Under the pieces are notes generated by a model. The model saw only the letters and a program-made list of their open reading frames with translations. It was not told where the DNA came from and did not search any database. From Candidatus Eisenbacteria bacterium (GTDB taxonomy: Bacteria > Desulfobacterota > Binatia > DP-6): a stretch of 64,000 bases of DNA. The position numbers and the translations under genes were made by a program. Positions 52,492 to 61,829 of the stretch are shown one piece after another. The stretch lies in NCBI GenBank assembly GCA_035577985.1, contig DATJZY010000065.1:17019-81018 (forward strand). Reading direction: 5' to 3'. The stretch's first letter is position 1. The number at the start of each line of letters is the position of its first letter.

Positions 52492-53598
52492 CTACTTCTT
52501 GCTCTCGATGAGCTGCATCGTCCGGGTGAGATCGAGCGGGTTGACGCCGCTCGGGCCGTCGCTCGGGAGCACCAGCAACTCGACCCCCTTGTAGACGTCG
52601 GCGAGCTTGAGACCCACCATGCGATCGGAGCCCGCGCCCTGGAGCGCGTCGTTGCGGAGCTGCGTCTTCTTCGCTTCGGCGAGCTTCACGAGGAGATCGG
52701 CCTCGGCCCGCTTGGTGCGCACGTAGAGGTCGCGCTCGGCCTCCTTGCGCGTGACGTAGGCGCGGCCCTCCTGGAGCTTGATGTCGACCGTCGCCTGACC
52801 CTCTTGAATCATCTTCTTCAAGAGGGCGCCCTCGGTCGCCGCGCGGCCCTCGGCCTGGTTCTTGAAGACGAGCTGATCCTTCAGCTTCTTGTCCTCGATG
52901 TTGCGCTGGATCTCGTCGGTGTAGCGGAAGTAGCGCACGAGCACCTGCTGCACCTCGACGCCCAGCTTCTCGAGATCGGCGTTCAAGAGGTCGCGCGCGG
53001 CCTCCGCCTTCGCGTGCCGCTTGAGGCTGTTGTAGAACTCCTCGGTCGTGAGCTCGCCGAGCGTCTGCTTCAGGACGGGCTCCGCTTTGGGCACGATGCC
53101 GTTGGTCTCGAAGAGGCGTCCCGAGCCGAGCGTCGTGAAGACCTTGTAGGGGTCGACGATGCGATAGAGGATGCTCACGTCGACGTCGACGAAGAAGCCG
53201 TCCGACGTCTGGATGTGGGCCGCCTTGGTGACGCGGGCCTCCTGCGCCGCCTCCTCGCGCGTGCCGGTCAAGTCCAGGACCTGCACGTCCTTCGGGAAGA
53301 GGTACATGCGCTCGACGCCGAACGGGCGCAGCACGAAGTGGTAGCCGGTGTCGTACACCTCCTCGTGGACGCCGCGATGGCCGAGCAGCGGCACCTGCAC
53401 CACCTTGATGCCGTACTCGTTCGGCCCGACGTACGTGAAGCAGAGCGGCGTCAGCAGCTTCAGGGCGACGAGCACCGCGATGACGGGCAGCACGACCGAC
53501 CGCGTGAGCGGCGAGCCGAAGAACGAGCCGAGGGCCGTCCACACGCGCTCGCCGAACCCACGCCGGGCGAGCCGCATCCGCTCGAGTTCATCCGCCAT
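52492..53598 (-). CDS. SPFH/prohibitin-family membrane protein 1
   Basis: The 368-residue product has a short N-terminal segment, a membrane helix (SVVLPVIAVLVALKLLTP, about 28-46), an SPFH domain (YVGPNEYGIKVVQVP, TSDGFFVDVDVSILYRIVDP) and a coiled-coil (TDEIQRNIEDKKLKDQLVFK). Its ATG at 53598 has a GGGAGG site. It leads the operon, and the second SPFH gene begins 3 bases after its stop. The pair resembles HflK/HflC but no adjacent FtsH gene exists. The aldehyde dehydrogenase is divergent from it. Confidence 0.85.
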   Translation of the reverse strand: MADELERMRLARRGFGERVWTALGSFFGSPLTRSVVLPVIAVLVALKLLTPLCFTYVGPNEYGIKVVQVPLLGHRGVHEEVYDTGYHFVLRPFGVERMYLFPKDVQVLDLTGTREEAAQEARVTKAAHIQTSDGFFVDVDVSILYRIVDPYKVFTTLGSGRLFETNGIVPKAEPVLKQTLGELTTEEFYNSLKRHAKAEAARDLLNADLEKLGVEVQQVLVRYFRYTDEIQRNIEDKKLKDQLVFKNQAEGRAATEGALLKKMIQEGQATVDIKLQEGRAYVTRKEAERDLYVRTKRAEADLLVKLAEAKKTQLRNDALQGAGSDRMVGLKLADVYKGVELLVLPSDGPSGVNPLDLTRTMQLIESKK

Positions 53599-53709
53599 CG
53601 CCGCCTCCCCGCCGAGCGTCTCTACCATGGCGGGCGTGGGACTTCGACCGGCGAGACGTTGACGCTCCGGGCGACAAGGGCTAGTCGGCGACCAGAGGAG
53701 GAGCACGCC

Positions 53710-55203
53710 ATGGGAGCTGCCGCGCAGATCGAGCCGTCCGTCCAGAAGTTCGTGAAGACCCCGGTCCGCAAGATGTTGATCGGTGGCAAGTGGGTGGAGG
53801 CCGCGTCGGGCAAGACCTTCGCGACCGTGAACCCCGCCGACGGATCGGACCTGGCGCACGTCGCCGAAGGCGACAAGGAGGACGTCGATCGCGCCGTGAA
53901 AGCGGCGCGCAAGGCGTTCGACGACGGCGCGTGGCCGCGCATGACGCCGTCCGAGCGCGAGCGGATGCTGCTCAAGGTCGCCGACCTGATCGAGAAGAAC
54001 GCGACGGAGCTCGCGCAGCTCGAGACGCTCGACAACGGCAAGTCGCTCTTCGAGACCAAGAACGTCGACATCCCGCAGGCGGCGAATACGATCCGCTACT
54101 ACGCCGGTTGGGTGAACAAGATCGCCGGCGAGACGAGCGCCGCGGATCCGGCGTATTTCCACTTCACCCTGCGCGAGCCGGTCGGCGTGTGCGGGCAGAT
54201 CATCCCGTGGAACTTCCCGCTCCTCATGGCCTCCTGGAAGCTCGGCCCCGCGCTCGCCTGCGGCAACACGGTGGTGCTGAAGCCCGCCGAGCAGACGCCG
54301 CTCACGGCGCTGCGTCTGGGCGAGCTGCTCCAGGAAGCCGGCATCCCCGACGGCGTCGTCAACATCGTGCCCGGCTACGGCGAGACTGCCGGCGCCGCGA
54401 TCGTCCATCACAAGCTCGTCGACAAGGTCGCGTTCACCGGCTCGACCGAGGTCGGGAAGCTGATCCACCGCGAGACCGCCGATACGCTGAAGCGCGTCTC
54501 GCTCGAGCTCGGCGGCAAGTCGCCCAACATCGTCTTCGCCGACGCCGACATCGAGGAGGCCGTGAAGGGCGCGCTCATGGGCGTGTTCTTCAACCAGGGC
54601 GAGGTGTGCTGCGCGGGGACGCGCCTCTTCGTCCAGCAGAAGCTGCACGACGAGTTCGCGGGCGCGCTCGCGAAGGCGGCGGCGACCATGAAGCAGGGGC
54701 CCGGACTCGCGCCCGACACGCAGGTGGGTCCGCTCGTTTCGAAGGAGCAGCTCGATCGCGTGACCGGCTACCTCGAGATCGGCAAGAAGGAGGGCGCGAA
54801 GGCGCTCACCGGGGGCGAGCGCAACACGGCCAAGGGCCTCGAGAAGGGCTACTTCGTGAAGCCAACCGTCTTCACCGGGGTCAAGAACGACATGCGGATC
54901 GCGCAGGAGGAGATCTTCGGCCCGGTCGTCTCGGTGCTGCCGTTCAAGGACGAGCAGGACGCCGTGTTCCAGGGGAACAACACCTTCTACGGCCTCGCCG
55001 CCGGCGTGTGGACCAAGGACGTCTCGAAGGCCCACCGCGTCGCGCGCGCGCTCCGCGCCGGGACGGTGTGGGTCAACTGCTACAACGTCTTCGACGTCGT
55101 CGCTCCGTTCGGCGGGTACAAGCAGAGCGGATACGGTCGCGAGATGTCGAAGCACTCGCTCGACCTCTACACGCAGGTGAAGAGCGTCTGGCTGAAGATC
55201 TGA
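53710..55203 (+). CDS. NAD(P)-dependent aldehyde dehydrogenase
   Basis: The 497-residue protein has the ALDH set: PWNFPLLMASWKLGPALACGN, GSTEVGK, ELGGKSPN with the general base Glu, and catalytic Cys near residue 303 in NQGEVCCAGTR. It oxidises an aldehyde to an acid, with the betaine-/phenylacetaldehyde-type C-terminus FGGYKQSGYGREM. An AGAGGAGG site precedes the ATG. The PNPOx-like gene follows after one base, and an enoyl-CoA hydratase after that, so the three form an operon. A substrate could be an alkyl or aromatic aldehyde. Confidence 0.92.
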   Translation: MGAAAQIEPSVQKFVKTPVRKMLIGGKWVEAASGKTFATVNPADGSDLAHVAEGDKEDVDRAVKAARKAFDDGAWPRMTPSERERMLLKVADLIEKNATELAQLETLDNGKSLFETKNVDIPQAANTIRYYAGWVNKIAGETSAADPAYFHFTLREPVGVCGQIIPWNFPLLMASWKLGPALACGNTVVLKPAEQTPLTALRLGELLQEAGIPDGVVNIVPGYGETAGAAIVHHKLVDKVAFTGSTEVGKLIHRETADTLKRVSLELGGKSPNIVFADADIEEAVKGALMGVFFNQGEVCCAGTRLFVQQKLHDEFAGALAKAAATMKQGPGLAPDTQVGPLVSKEQLDRVTGYLEIGKKEGAKALTGGERNTAKGLEKGYFVKPTVFTGVKNDMRIAQEEIFGPVVSVLPFKDEQDAVFQGNNTFYGLAAGVWTKDVSKAHRVARALRAGTVWVNCYNVFDVVAPFGGYKQSGYGREMSKHSLDLYTQVKSVWLKI

Positions 55204-55204
55204 C

Positions 55205-55672
55205 GTGCGCGTGCGTTCGTTCGACGTCATCGCCGAGGAGTTCGCGCGGCGCGTGAAGCGCACCGTCTGGTGCACGATGGCGACGGCCGACGCGCAGCGC
55301 CGGATCCGGTCGCGGATCGTGCACCCGCTGTGGGACGGGCGGACCGGCTGGCTCCTCACCGGTCGCCAGTCGGTGAAGGCGCGCGAGCTCGACGACAGCG
55401 CGTGGGCGTCGCTCACGTACATGGACGACGCGCAGGAGCAGGTGCACGTCGATTGTCACACCGTCTGGGAGGAGCGTCTCGCCGAGAAGCAGCGGCTCTG
55501 GGACTGGTTCAAGTCCCTCCCACCGCCCCTCGGCTACGATCCCGGTCTGTTCTTCACCAAGGGCGTCGAGGACGCGTCGTTCGGCGCGCTGCGGCTCGAT
55601 CCGTGGCGCATCGAGCTGTGGTCGCTGGCGCATCTCATGAGCGGCAAGCCGCCCCAGGTATGGAAGGCGTGA
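55205..55672 (+). CDS. PNPOx-like (FMN-binding split-barrel) protein
   Basis: The 155-residue product begins with GTG directly after the ALDH stop. It has the split-barrel features of pyridoxamine-phosphate-oxidase-like proteins: VWCTMATADAQRRIRSRIVHPLWDG and WLLTGRQSVKARELDDSAWASLTYMDD. Family members bind FMN, F420 or haem and often act on small redox substrates. It ends by overlapping the enoyl-CoA hydratase start (TGATG). Which cofactor it uses cannot be judged. Confidence 0.78.
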   Translation: MRVRSFDVIAEEFARRVKRTVWCTMATADAQRRIRSRIVHPLWDGRTGWLLTGRQSVKARELDDSAWASLTYMDDAQEQVHVDCHTVWEERLAEKQRLWDWFKSLPPPLGYDPGLFFTKGVEDASFGALRLDPWRIELWSLAHLMSGKPPQVWKA

Positions 55673-56502
55673 TGGCGTACGACGGCTACCAGTCTCTGCG
55701 GGTGCAGGTCGAGGAAGGCGTCGCCTGGGTCACGATCGACCACGCGCCGATCAACCTGTTCGACATGGTCCTCATCATGGACATGCTGCGGGTCGGCGAG
55801 GAGCTCGAAGCCGACGCCGCGGTGCGCGTCGCCGTCTTCCAGAGCGCCAACCCGGACTTCTTCATCGCGCACGCCGACGTCGAGCTGATCCGGACGCTGC
55901 CGACGACGGCGCCGCCGAAGCCGTCGAAGCTCGGCTTCTTCCACGCCATGGTCGACCGCATGCGCACCATGCCCAAGGCGACGATCGCGAAGATCGAGGG
56001 CATCGCGCGCGGCGGCGGCAGCGAGTTCGTGCTGTCGTGCGACATGCGGTTCGGCGCGCTCGGCAGGTGCGTGCTCGCGCAGCCCGAGGTCGCCCTCGGC
56101 ATCATCCCCGGCGGCAGCGGCACCCAGCGACTGCCGCGCCTGGTCGGGCGCGCCCGCGCGCTCGAGATCATCCTCGGCTGCGAGGACGTGCCGGCCGACC
56201 TCGCGGAGCGCTGGGGCTACCTCAATCGCGCGCTGCCGCCGGCCGAGCTGGGGCCGTTCGTCGATCGCCTGGCGCGCCGGATCGCGTCGTTTCCCGCCGA
56301 GGCGATTGCGCTGGCCAAGCGGGCCGTCAACGCGGCCGACGAGAGCGTCGTCGCCGGCCTCCTCGAAGAGGCGCACTGCTTCAACCTGTCGCTCGAATCA
56401 CCGGCCACGCAAGAGCGCATGGCGGCGTTCATGGCCGCCGGCGGGCAGACCCCGGAGGTCGAGCGGAATCTCGGGCGCGCCGTCGGGCAGCTCCCGCGCT
56501 AG
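55672..56502 (+). CDS. Enoyl-CoA hydratase/isomerase family protein
   Basis: The 276-residue product has crotonase-fold features: the oxyanion-hole region IEGIARGGGSEFVLSCDMRFG (about 105-125), then PEVALGIIPGGSGTQRLPRLVG with an acidic residue at the catalytic Glu position. It hydrates trans-2-enoyl-CoA or acts on related CoA esters. The start overlaps the PNPOx stop, so the ALDH-PNPOx-hydratase trio is coupled. Compared with classical hydratases one of the two catalytic Glu positions seems changed to Gly (GGGSE), so isomerase or other crotonase chemistry is possible. Confidence 0.85.
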   Translation: MAYDGYQSLRVQVEEGVAWVTIDHAPINLFDMVLIMDMLRVGEELEADAAVRVAVFQSANPDFFIAHADVELIRTLPTTAPPKPSKLGFFHAMVDRMRTMPKATIAKIEGIARGGGSEFVLSCDMRFGALGRCVLAQPEVALGIIPGGSGTQRLPRLVGRARALEIILGCEDVPADLAERWGYLNRALPPAELGPFVDRLARRIASFPAEAIALAKRAVNAADESVVAGLLEEAHCFNLSLESPATQERMAAFMAAGGQTPEVERNLGRAVGQLPR

Positions 56503-56508
56503 AGGAGA

Positions 56509-56535
56509 CCGACCCAAGACGGAGGCTCGGGTCGG
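56509..56535. repeat. Hairpin related to the intergenic repeat
   Basis: CCGACCCAAG-ACGGAGG-CTCGGGTCGG has 10-base arms with one mismatch and follows the hydratase stop closely, like the first hairpin of repeat copies A and B. It has no second block. Confidence 0.55.
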
Positions 56536-56553
56536 CTTCCTAGGCGCCGGGCG

Positions 56554-56907
56554 CTACTGGCTGCACTGCGCGCAGGCGCCCGCGCTGTCCAGCGCGTCGG
56601 CGAGGGCGCTCGCGCAATCGCCGGCGAGGGTCCCGCGGTCGGCCGCGCGTGACGCGAGGCGAGCGGCCTTGTCCAGCTGCTTCACGGCTGCGTGGCTGAG
56701 GCCCTTCCCCTTCTTCTTGCCGTGCATGCGCGCGAGCAGGCGGTGCGCGCGATCGAGGCGTACCATGATCGACGCCGGCACGTCGTCGCCCTTGCACTCG
56801 TCGATGTCGCCCGGATCGGGCACGCACTGCTCCGGATCGCAGCTCGTGCCCTGACACGGCGTCGTGCCCGCGGTCGAGTCGAAGGGCGTCGCGCCGTCCG
56901 TGCACAT
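56554..56907 (-). CDS. Cys-rich fragment, possibly an N-terminally truncated secreted protein
   Basis: The 117-residue frame has eight cysteines, six in its first and two in its last part (DPEQCVPDPGDIDECKGDD; AGDCASALADALDSAGACAQCSQ) around a Lys/Ala-rich helix. Its helical and Cys content recalls the secreted protein at 6554. No signal peptide precedes it and a stop is met about 11 codons upstream, so either the 5' end is lost or the start lies elsewhere. It is followed by the glycan cluster in the same direction. I do not recognise the family. Confidence 0.45.
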   Translation of the reverse strand: MCTDGATPFDSTAGTTPCQGTSCDPEQCVPDPGDIDECKGDDVPASIMVRLDRAHRLLARMHGKKKGKGLSHAAVKQLDKAARLASRAADRGTLAGDCASALADALDSAGACAQCSQ

Positions 56908-57002
56908 CGACTTGTGACCCTGATCGAATTTGCGGGTGCGGGGCCGTCAGTCGTCGCGCGCTTCGAACTGCAGGAAGTCGTCGCGAGGTCACAGCCGGCA
57001 GA

Positions 57003-57863
57003 TCAGGCGACGTCCCGCGATCGCAGGCGCGCCGCGAGATCACCTGCGGTCCACGAGCCCGCACCCACCACGAGCAGCGCCAGGAAGGCCACGGTCTCGG
57101 CCGCCGACGGCCTCTCGCCGCGCACCGTATCGCGAAAGACCCGCAACCGCTCGGCCGTCGTGAGGGTCCGAATGCGCGCCAGCGCCCGGTGGCGCCGGCG
57201 TGACCTCCCGTAGAGGTACACCTTGCGGAAGTATTCCCGCGGGCGCTCGAGCTCGGCGTGCTGCACGTGGATGCCGCCCTCGTACCGCACGGCGTCGCAG
57301 CCGAAGCGATCCACCGCACGCTGGACGAAGATCGCGTCGGCGCCCCGCTGGCGCTCGGCGAACGGCCCGACGGCGTCGAAGAGCTCGCGCCGGACCGCCA
57401 TGTTGTTCGTGCGGCCGTAGTACACCTCGGCCTTGCGCGTCCCGAAGACGTATCGCTCCTTGTAGTGCTCGTACGCTCCGAGCAGGCGCAGGGCCGGCGA
57501 CGACCACGCGGGCTCGCTGCGGCCGAGCACGATGCGGGTGCCGGGATCGCGCATCGCCTCGTCGATGCGCGCGAGCCAGTCGTGACGCGGCACGCAGTCC
57601 GCGTCGGTGAACGCCACGATCTCGCCGGCGGCGCGTCGCAGCCCGCGGTTGCGCGCGGCGTACGCCCCTTGGCGGGGCTCGCGCAGCAGCACGACGCCGG
57701 GCTCGTGCCGGATGAGATCGATGGAGCCGTCGGTCGAGTTGTTGTCGACCACGATCACCTCGCGCTCGGCTGCCGGATAGGCCTGCGCCCGCAGTGCGGC
57801 GACGCAACGCGCGAGCGTGGCCCTGCGATTGTACGTCGGCACGATGACGGAGATGCGGGGCAC
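57003..57863 (-). CDS. GT2-family glycosyltransferase
   Basis: The 286-residue protein has the GT-A/GT2 features: VIVPTYNRRATLARCVAALR, VVDNNSTDGS, AARNRGLRRA and the DXD-type TDADC for metal and nucleotide-sugar, then a C-terminal region. It adds a sugar to a growing glycan at the cytoplasmic side of the membrane. A hydrophobic segment near residues 258-278 could anchor it. It is in the same direction as the phosphodiesterase-like gene 34 bases upstream and lies in a surface-glycan cluster. The sugar is unknown. Confidence 0.88.
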   Translation of the reverse strand: MPRISVIVPTYNRRATLARCVAALRAQAYPAAEREVIVVDNNSTDGSIDLIRHEPGVVLLREPRQGAYAARNRGLRRAAGEIVAFTDADCVPRHDWLARIDEAMRDPGTRIVLGRSEPAWSSPALRLLGAYEHYKERYVFGTRKAEVYYGRTNNMAVRRELFDAVGPFAERQRGADAIFVQRAVDRFGCDAVRYEGGIHVQHAELERPREYFRKVYLYGRSRRRHRALARIRTLTTAERLRVFRDTVRGERPSAAETVAFLALLVVGAGSWTAGDLAARLRSRDVA

Positions 57864-57897
57864 GGCGCTTCGTAGCCGAAGCCGTCGCGCGTGTGAA

Positions 57898-59343
57898 CTA
57901 CCGCGGACCGAAGATCCGTTCGGTCACGAGGGGGGCCAGGTCGGCGATGTGGCGGACATGCGCCGCCTGCCGGCGGGTCTCCTCGGGCCCGAGGATGGCG
58001 CAGAACCCCACCGGCCGGTGATTGCCACCGCGGCCGGTCGCGAGCTCGGCCGCCATTTCACCCAGGTGCTCCGATCGCACGCGTGCGACCGGAGGCATTT
58101 GGACCCACGTGACCACGGCGTCGGGGAGGTTGGCGACCCGTGGCCCGGCGAAGGCGTCACGAGCCAGGGCCACGTCGGCGACGAGCGGCATCCCGGTGTC
58201 GGCCGCCCGGAGGCCCCGGAAGCACTCCGCCGTCCGCTGGGCGTAGCGTCGGAGCGCGTCTCCGTCGGCGTCGAGGCAACCGTCCCGCTCGCGCCCACGG
58301 AGGTTCCAGCGCAGGTAGCCGTTCAGGTCGGCGAGCAGGGCGAGCCCCGGCGTGCTGGTCCAGTCGCGGCCGCCCGTGATCTGCCGGTTCATCACTTCGT
58401 CGCGCACGGCGACCGGGACCATGCGCGCGACCGCATTCTGCGCGCCGGCCGGCACCCGATCACGAAGCCAGCGGACGAGCCCGCGCCTCGCCGGCGTCGC
58501 GGCGGCTCCGTGGCCCGCGTTCAGGCGATCCACGACCAGCGGGACGAAGTGCTCCTGCGAGATGTTCGGCCCCATGCCGTGGAGCGAGAAGACGACGATC
58601 GTCGCGTCGCGTGGAACCGCGTCGAGGACCGCGCCCAGCGCGGTATCGACGGCGCGGTAGACGTCGAGGAGCGCGTCGAGCCCGCCCCCGCTCGTTTCGG
58701 GCCACAGGATGTGCCCGCCGCGATGCGTCTCGCCGAACACTGCGAGGAAGAGATCCCAGTCGCGCCGCCCGAGGAGCCAGCGGACGAGCTCGCCCTTGCG
58801 CGCGGCGCCGGCGACGAGGTCGCGGCGGATGCGGCCGAGCTGCGCCGGCGTCTTGTCGACCGGGATCTCGTATCCCATCGGATGCCGCCGGCCGAAGCGG
58901 CGGCGGATCTCGGTGCCGACCGCCGCCGGCCGGGCCGCGAACGGGCCCAGCTGATCGTGCGAGCCCCAGTTCGTGACTTCGATGCCGCGGGCGAGCCGCG
59001 ACGGAAACGTCATCGGGACGTCGAGCACGGCCACGTCGAGCCCGCGACGCTCGAGACCGTTCCAGAACGGCTCCCAATCGAGCCAGTCGCCCGCGACCCG
59101 GCGCAAGCGCATGCCCGCGGCGTCCCACTGCAGGTGATGGTACACGCCGTGAACGCCGGGCAGCACTCCGGTCGCGAAGGTCGGCCACACCGAGCCCGGG
59201 AGGAGGCCGGCGGTCGAGTCGAGGCGGGTGACGGCGGCGTCGCCCAGCACCCGTCGCAGCGTCGGCAGCGCCCCGCGGTGCGCCTCGACGAGATCGATGT
59301 CGGCTGCGTCGAGCCCGAGCAGGACGAGCCGGCGCCGCGTCAC
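57898..59343 (-). CDS. Alkaline-phosphatase-superfamily phosphodiesterase-like protein
   Basis: The 481-residue product has the superfamily N-terminal metal site LLGLDAAD, a nucleophile region WPTFATGVLPGVHGV, and a GETHRGGH stretch. The second metal-site motif SDHG reads FSLHGMG, so one aspartate is replaced by Leu. The GTG at 59343 overlaps the Gfo/Idh stop as GTGA. It may transfer or release phosphate-linked groups on a glycan or lipid. The altered site raises doubt about phosphatase activity. It is part of the glycan cluster. Confidence 0.78.
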   Translation of the reverse strand: MTRRRLVLLGLDAADIDLVEAHRGALPTLRRVLGDAAVTRLDSTAGLLPGSVWPTFATGVLPGVHGVYHHLQWDAAGMRLRRVAGDWLDWEPFWNGLERRGLDVAVLDVPMTFPSRLARGIEVTNWGSHDQLGPFAARPAAVGTEIRRRFGRRHPMGYEIPVDKTPAQLGRIRRDLVAGAARKGELVRWLLGRRDWDLFLAVFGETHRGGHILWPETSGGGLDALLDVYRAVDTALGAVLDAVPRDATIVVFSLHGMGPNISQEHFVPLVVDRLNAGHGAAATPARRGLVRWLRDRVPAGAQNAVARMVPVAVRDEVMNRQITGGRDWTSTPGLALLADLNGYLRWNLRGRERDGCLDADGDALRRYAQRTAECFRGLRAADTGMPLVADVALARDAFAGPRVANLPDAVVTWVQMPPVARVRSEHLGEMAAELATGRGGNHRPVGFCAILGPEETRRQAAHVRHIADLAPLVTERIFGPR

Positions 59344-60386
59344 GACCACGTCTCCAGACGCAGCTCGCGTCCCGCGCCGGCGGCGCGGACCGCGGTCTCG
59401 ATGGCACGGACGTTGCGTACCGCCGCGTCCCAGCCGGGAACGAACGGTCCGCGCGAGCGCACGCTCGCGACGAACGCGGCCAGCGCCGCGTGGATGCTGT
59501 AGCGCGCCATCGAGTGCGAGCGCCGCAGCGCCCGGTAGGCGAGGACGGCGAGATCGCGCGGGCGGCCCCGCCACCGCCCGCTGCGGAGCGGCTCCGCGTG
59601 GAGGGCCATGTTCGGGTCCTCGAGACGGAGGCGCCCCGCGGCTCCGCTGATCGACACCCGCTCGTACGTGCGCGAGTCGTAGGCGAGATCACAGACGGCC
59701 TCGGCGCCGTCGGCGAAGCGCAGGCGCAGCACGACGTGATCGTCGGGCCAGCGGCGCGAGGCGAGGGCCGTCTCGACGCCGACCGGCTCCGCACCGGCGA
59801 GCCACGGCACGAGCGCGAGCGCCTGGCTGCCGAGGTCGTGGAGCACGCCCCCGTCGCTCGGCGAGAGCCGGTGCTGCGTGACGTCGGACCAGGCGCGTAG
59901 GTCCACGTGCAGCGCGAACTCGATGCGCGTCACGCGCCCGACCCGGCCGGCGGCGACGAGCGCGCGCAGGCGTTGATACGGGGGCCAGAAGTGACGATTG
60001 AAGTTCACCATGAGCCGCGCGCGTGCGGCGGCGTCGCCGGTCGCCGCGCCGAGCTGTCCGGCGAGCACGAACGGCTTCTCGAGGAACACGGGCAGGGCCG
60101 CCGCCTGCGCGGCGTTCCAGAGCGCCAGGTGTGTCGACGGAGGCGTCGCCACGAGCAGCGCATCCGGCGCGTGCACGAGGAGACGTTCCAGGTCTTCGCA
60201 CACCGCCGTGCCCGGCAGCGCGGTCGCGGCCTCGGCGCGCGACGCCGGCAGCGGGTCCGCGACCGCGACGGCACGTGCGCCGGGCAGCCGGCGCAACGCG
60301 GGCAGGTAGTAGCTCCGCGCCAGGCGCCCGAAGCCGACGAGCCCCAGACGGAGCGGGGGGACGGCGTCCGCCGTCACCCCATCCAT
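59340..60386 (-). CDS. Gfo/Idh/MocA-family oxidoreductase
   Basis: The 348-residue protein has the Rossmann dinucleotide motif LVGFGRLAR and, near residue 100, EKPFV with the catalytic Lys, typical of sugar dehydrogenases. It probably makes or modifies a nucleotide sugar using NAD(P). Two starts are possible: the ATG at 60386, and a GTG at 60377 that would overlap the previous stop as GTGA like its neighbours. Its own stop overlaps the next start by 4 bases, so it is embedded in the glycan operon. Confidence 0.85.
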   Translation of the reverse strand: MDGVTADAVPPLRLGLVGFGRLARSYYLPALRRLPGARAVAVADPLPASRAEAATALPGTAVCEDLERLLVHAPDALLVATPPSTHLALWNAAQAAALPVFLEKPFVLAGQLGAATGDAAARARLMVNFNRHFWPPYQRLRALVAAGRVGRVTRIEFALHVDLRAWSDVTQHRLSPSDGGVLHDLGSQALALVPWLAGAEPVGVETALASRRWPDDHVVLRLRFADGAEAVCDLAYDSRTYERVSISGAAGRLRLEDPNMALHAEPLRSGRWRGRPRDLAVLAYRALRRSHSMARYSIHAALAAFVASVRSRGPFVPGWDAAVRNVRAIETAVRAAGAGRELRLETWS

Positions 60387-61822
60387 CCGGCCGCGGCGGG
60401 TGAGAGACGCGTCTTGGCCTCGGCGTGGACCTCTTCGTGGTACTCGGGATCGGTATTGACGCTCCACAGATCGTACTGCTCGCCGGCGACCAGGCTCCGT
60501 GCGGCGAGCGTCCCGGTCACCATGGCGTGGTCCTGATTGTTGTAGCGATGGAGGCCGTTCCGCCCCGCGGTGCGCAGGCGGCCGAGGCCGTCGACGAAGC
60601 GCCGGATCACGTCGAGGTGCGTGGCGTAGCCGGTGTCGTAGATCGGGTAGGCGTGCCGGACGCGCGCGACGCAGCCGTCCTCCACCTCGCTTTCGTGCAC
60701 CAGGCCGATGCGCGCCAGCTCGCGCGCGCCGAGCGCCACCAGCGCGTCGTCCGAGCGCGTCCAGAGATCGTCGCCCTCGTTGCAGAAGTACTCGAGGCCG
60801 AGGCTGGTCCGCGAGGGATCGGGCACCATGTCGGGGCTCCAGTTCTTGAAGTTCTGGATGCGCCCGACCTGCACGTCGGGGTCGTGGACGTAGATCCAAT
60901 TGTCCGGGAACACGTTCGCGCGCCGGACGATGAGGCACACCGTCAGGAAGTCGCGGTGGCGGAGCTGATCCGCGGCGCTCAGCACCGCCGCCGGCGCCGG
61001 CGGATCCAGGCGCCGGACCAGCTCGGTCACCGGCATCGTCGACACGACGACGTCGGCCGGTATCGTCGTCTCCCCGCCGTTCGAGGCGACGGTGACACCG
61101 CCCACCGTGTCGCCCGAGCGGTCGACGGCGACGACGCGGCTGCCGAGCCGCACGTCGCCGCCCTGCGCCACGATCCGATCGGCGAGCGCACGCCACATCA
61201 TGCCCGGCCCGAGCCGCGGGTAGTCGAACTCCTCGATCAGCGTCGTGATCGTGCGGCGCGGCCGCACGAACATGCTCGCCAGCGCGGTGCGCAGCGACAG
61301 ATCCTTGATGCGCTGGGCCGCCCATTCCGCACGCAGCTCCGTGCACGGCACGCCCCACACCTTCTCGGTGTACGTCTTGAAGAAGTGCAGGAAGAGCCGC
61401 CGTCCGAAGCGGTTCGTCACCCACTCCTCGAAGGTCTCCTCGCGGTCGTGCGGCCAGACCTGCCACTTGAGATAGCTGAGGCCGACCCGCACGCTCTGCC
61501 ATCCGCCGAGACCGAAGAGGGCGTTGAGCGGTCGCAGCGGATAGCGGAAGAACCGTCCCCGATAGTAGATGCGCGACAGGCGCGGGCGGCGCAGGAGGTC
61601 GTCGCCGAGCAGCTCGCGCCACAGGGCCTGCACCTCCGGAACCTTGGTGAAGAAGCGATGACCCCCGAGGTCGAAGTGGAAGCCCTTGTATTGCGCCGTC
61701 CGCGCGAGCCCGCCGACGTCGCCGCCCTGTTCGAGCACGATCGGACGCACGCCGTAGCGCAGGAGCTCCCACGCCGCGGTGAGCCCGGCGGGACCGGCGC
61801 CGATGACGACCCCGGTTCGCAT
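60374..61822 (-). CDS. FAD-dependent amine-oxidase/UDP-galactopyranose-mutase-like protein
   Basis: The 482-residue product has the FAD motif VVIGAGPAGLTAAWELLRYG and the adjacent GGDVGGLARTAQYKGFHFDLGGHRFF, which is also found in UDP-galactopyranose mutases and related polysaccharide-pathway oxidoreductases. Residues VFPDNWIYVHDPDVQVGR in the C-terminal half support this group. An alternative ATG at 61843 would add 7 residues. In the glycan cluster it may convert a nucleotide sugar or act on a polyprenyl substrate. The exact reaction is unknown. Confidence 0.8.
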   Translation of the reverse strand: MRTGVVIGAGPAGLTAAWELLRYGVRPIVLEQGGDVGGLARTAQYKGFHFDLGGHRFFTKVPEVQALWRELLGDDLLRRPRLSRIYYRGRFFRYPLRPLNALFGLGGWQSVRVGLSYLKWQVWPHDREETFEEWVTNRFGRRLFLHFFKTYTEKVWGVPCTELRAEWAAQRIKDLSLRTALASMFVRPRRTITTLIEEFDYPRLGPGMMWRALADRIVAQGGDVRLGSRVVAVDRSGDTVGGVTVASNGGETTIPADVVVSTMPVTELVRRLDPPAPAAVLSAADQLRHRDFLTVCLIVRRANVFPDNWIYVHDPDVQVGRIQNFKNWSPDMVPDPSRTSLGLEYFCNEGDDLWTRSDDALVALGARELARIGLVHESEVEDGCVARVRHAYPIYDTGYATHLDVIRRFVDGLGRLRTAGRNGLHRYNNQDHAMVTGTLAARSLVAGEQYDLWSVNTDPEYHEEVHAEAKTRLSPAAAGWMG

Positions 61823-61829
61823 TCTGCCG

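Noticed and set aside
49960..53700. The long plus-strand frame upstream of the aldehyde dehydrogenase
   Set aside because: Only the part from 53710 has ALDH homology and a ribosome site. The upstream part is the antisense or alternative frame of the SMP-30 and SPFH genes.
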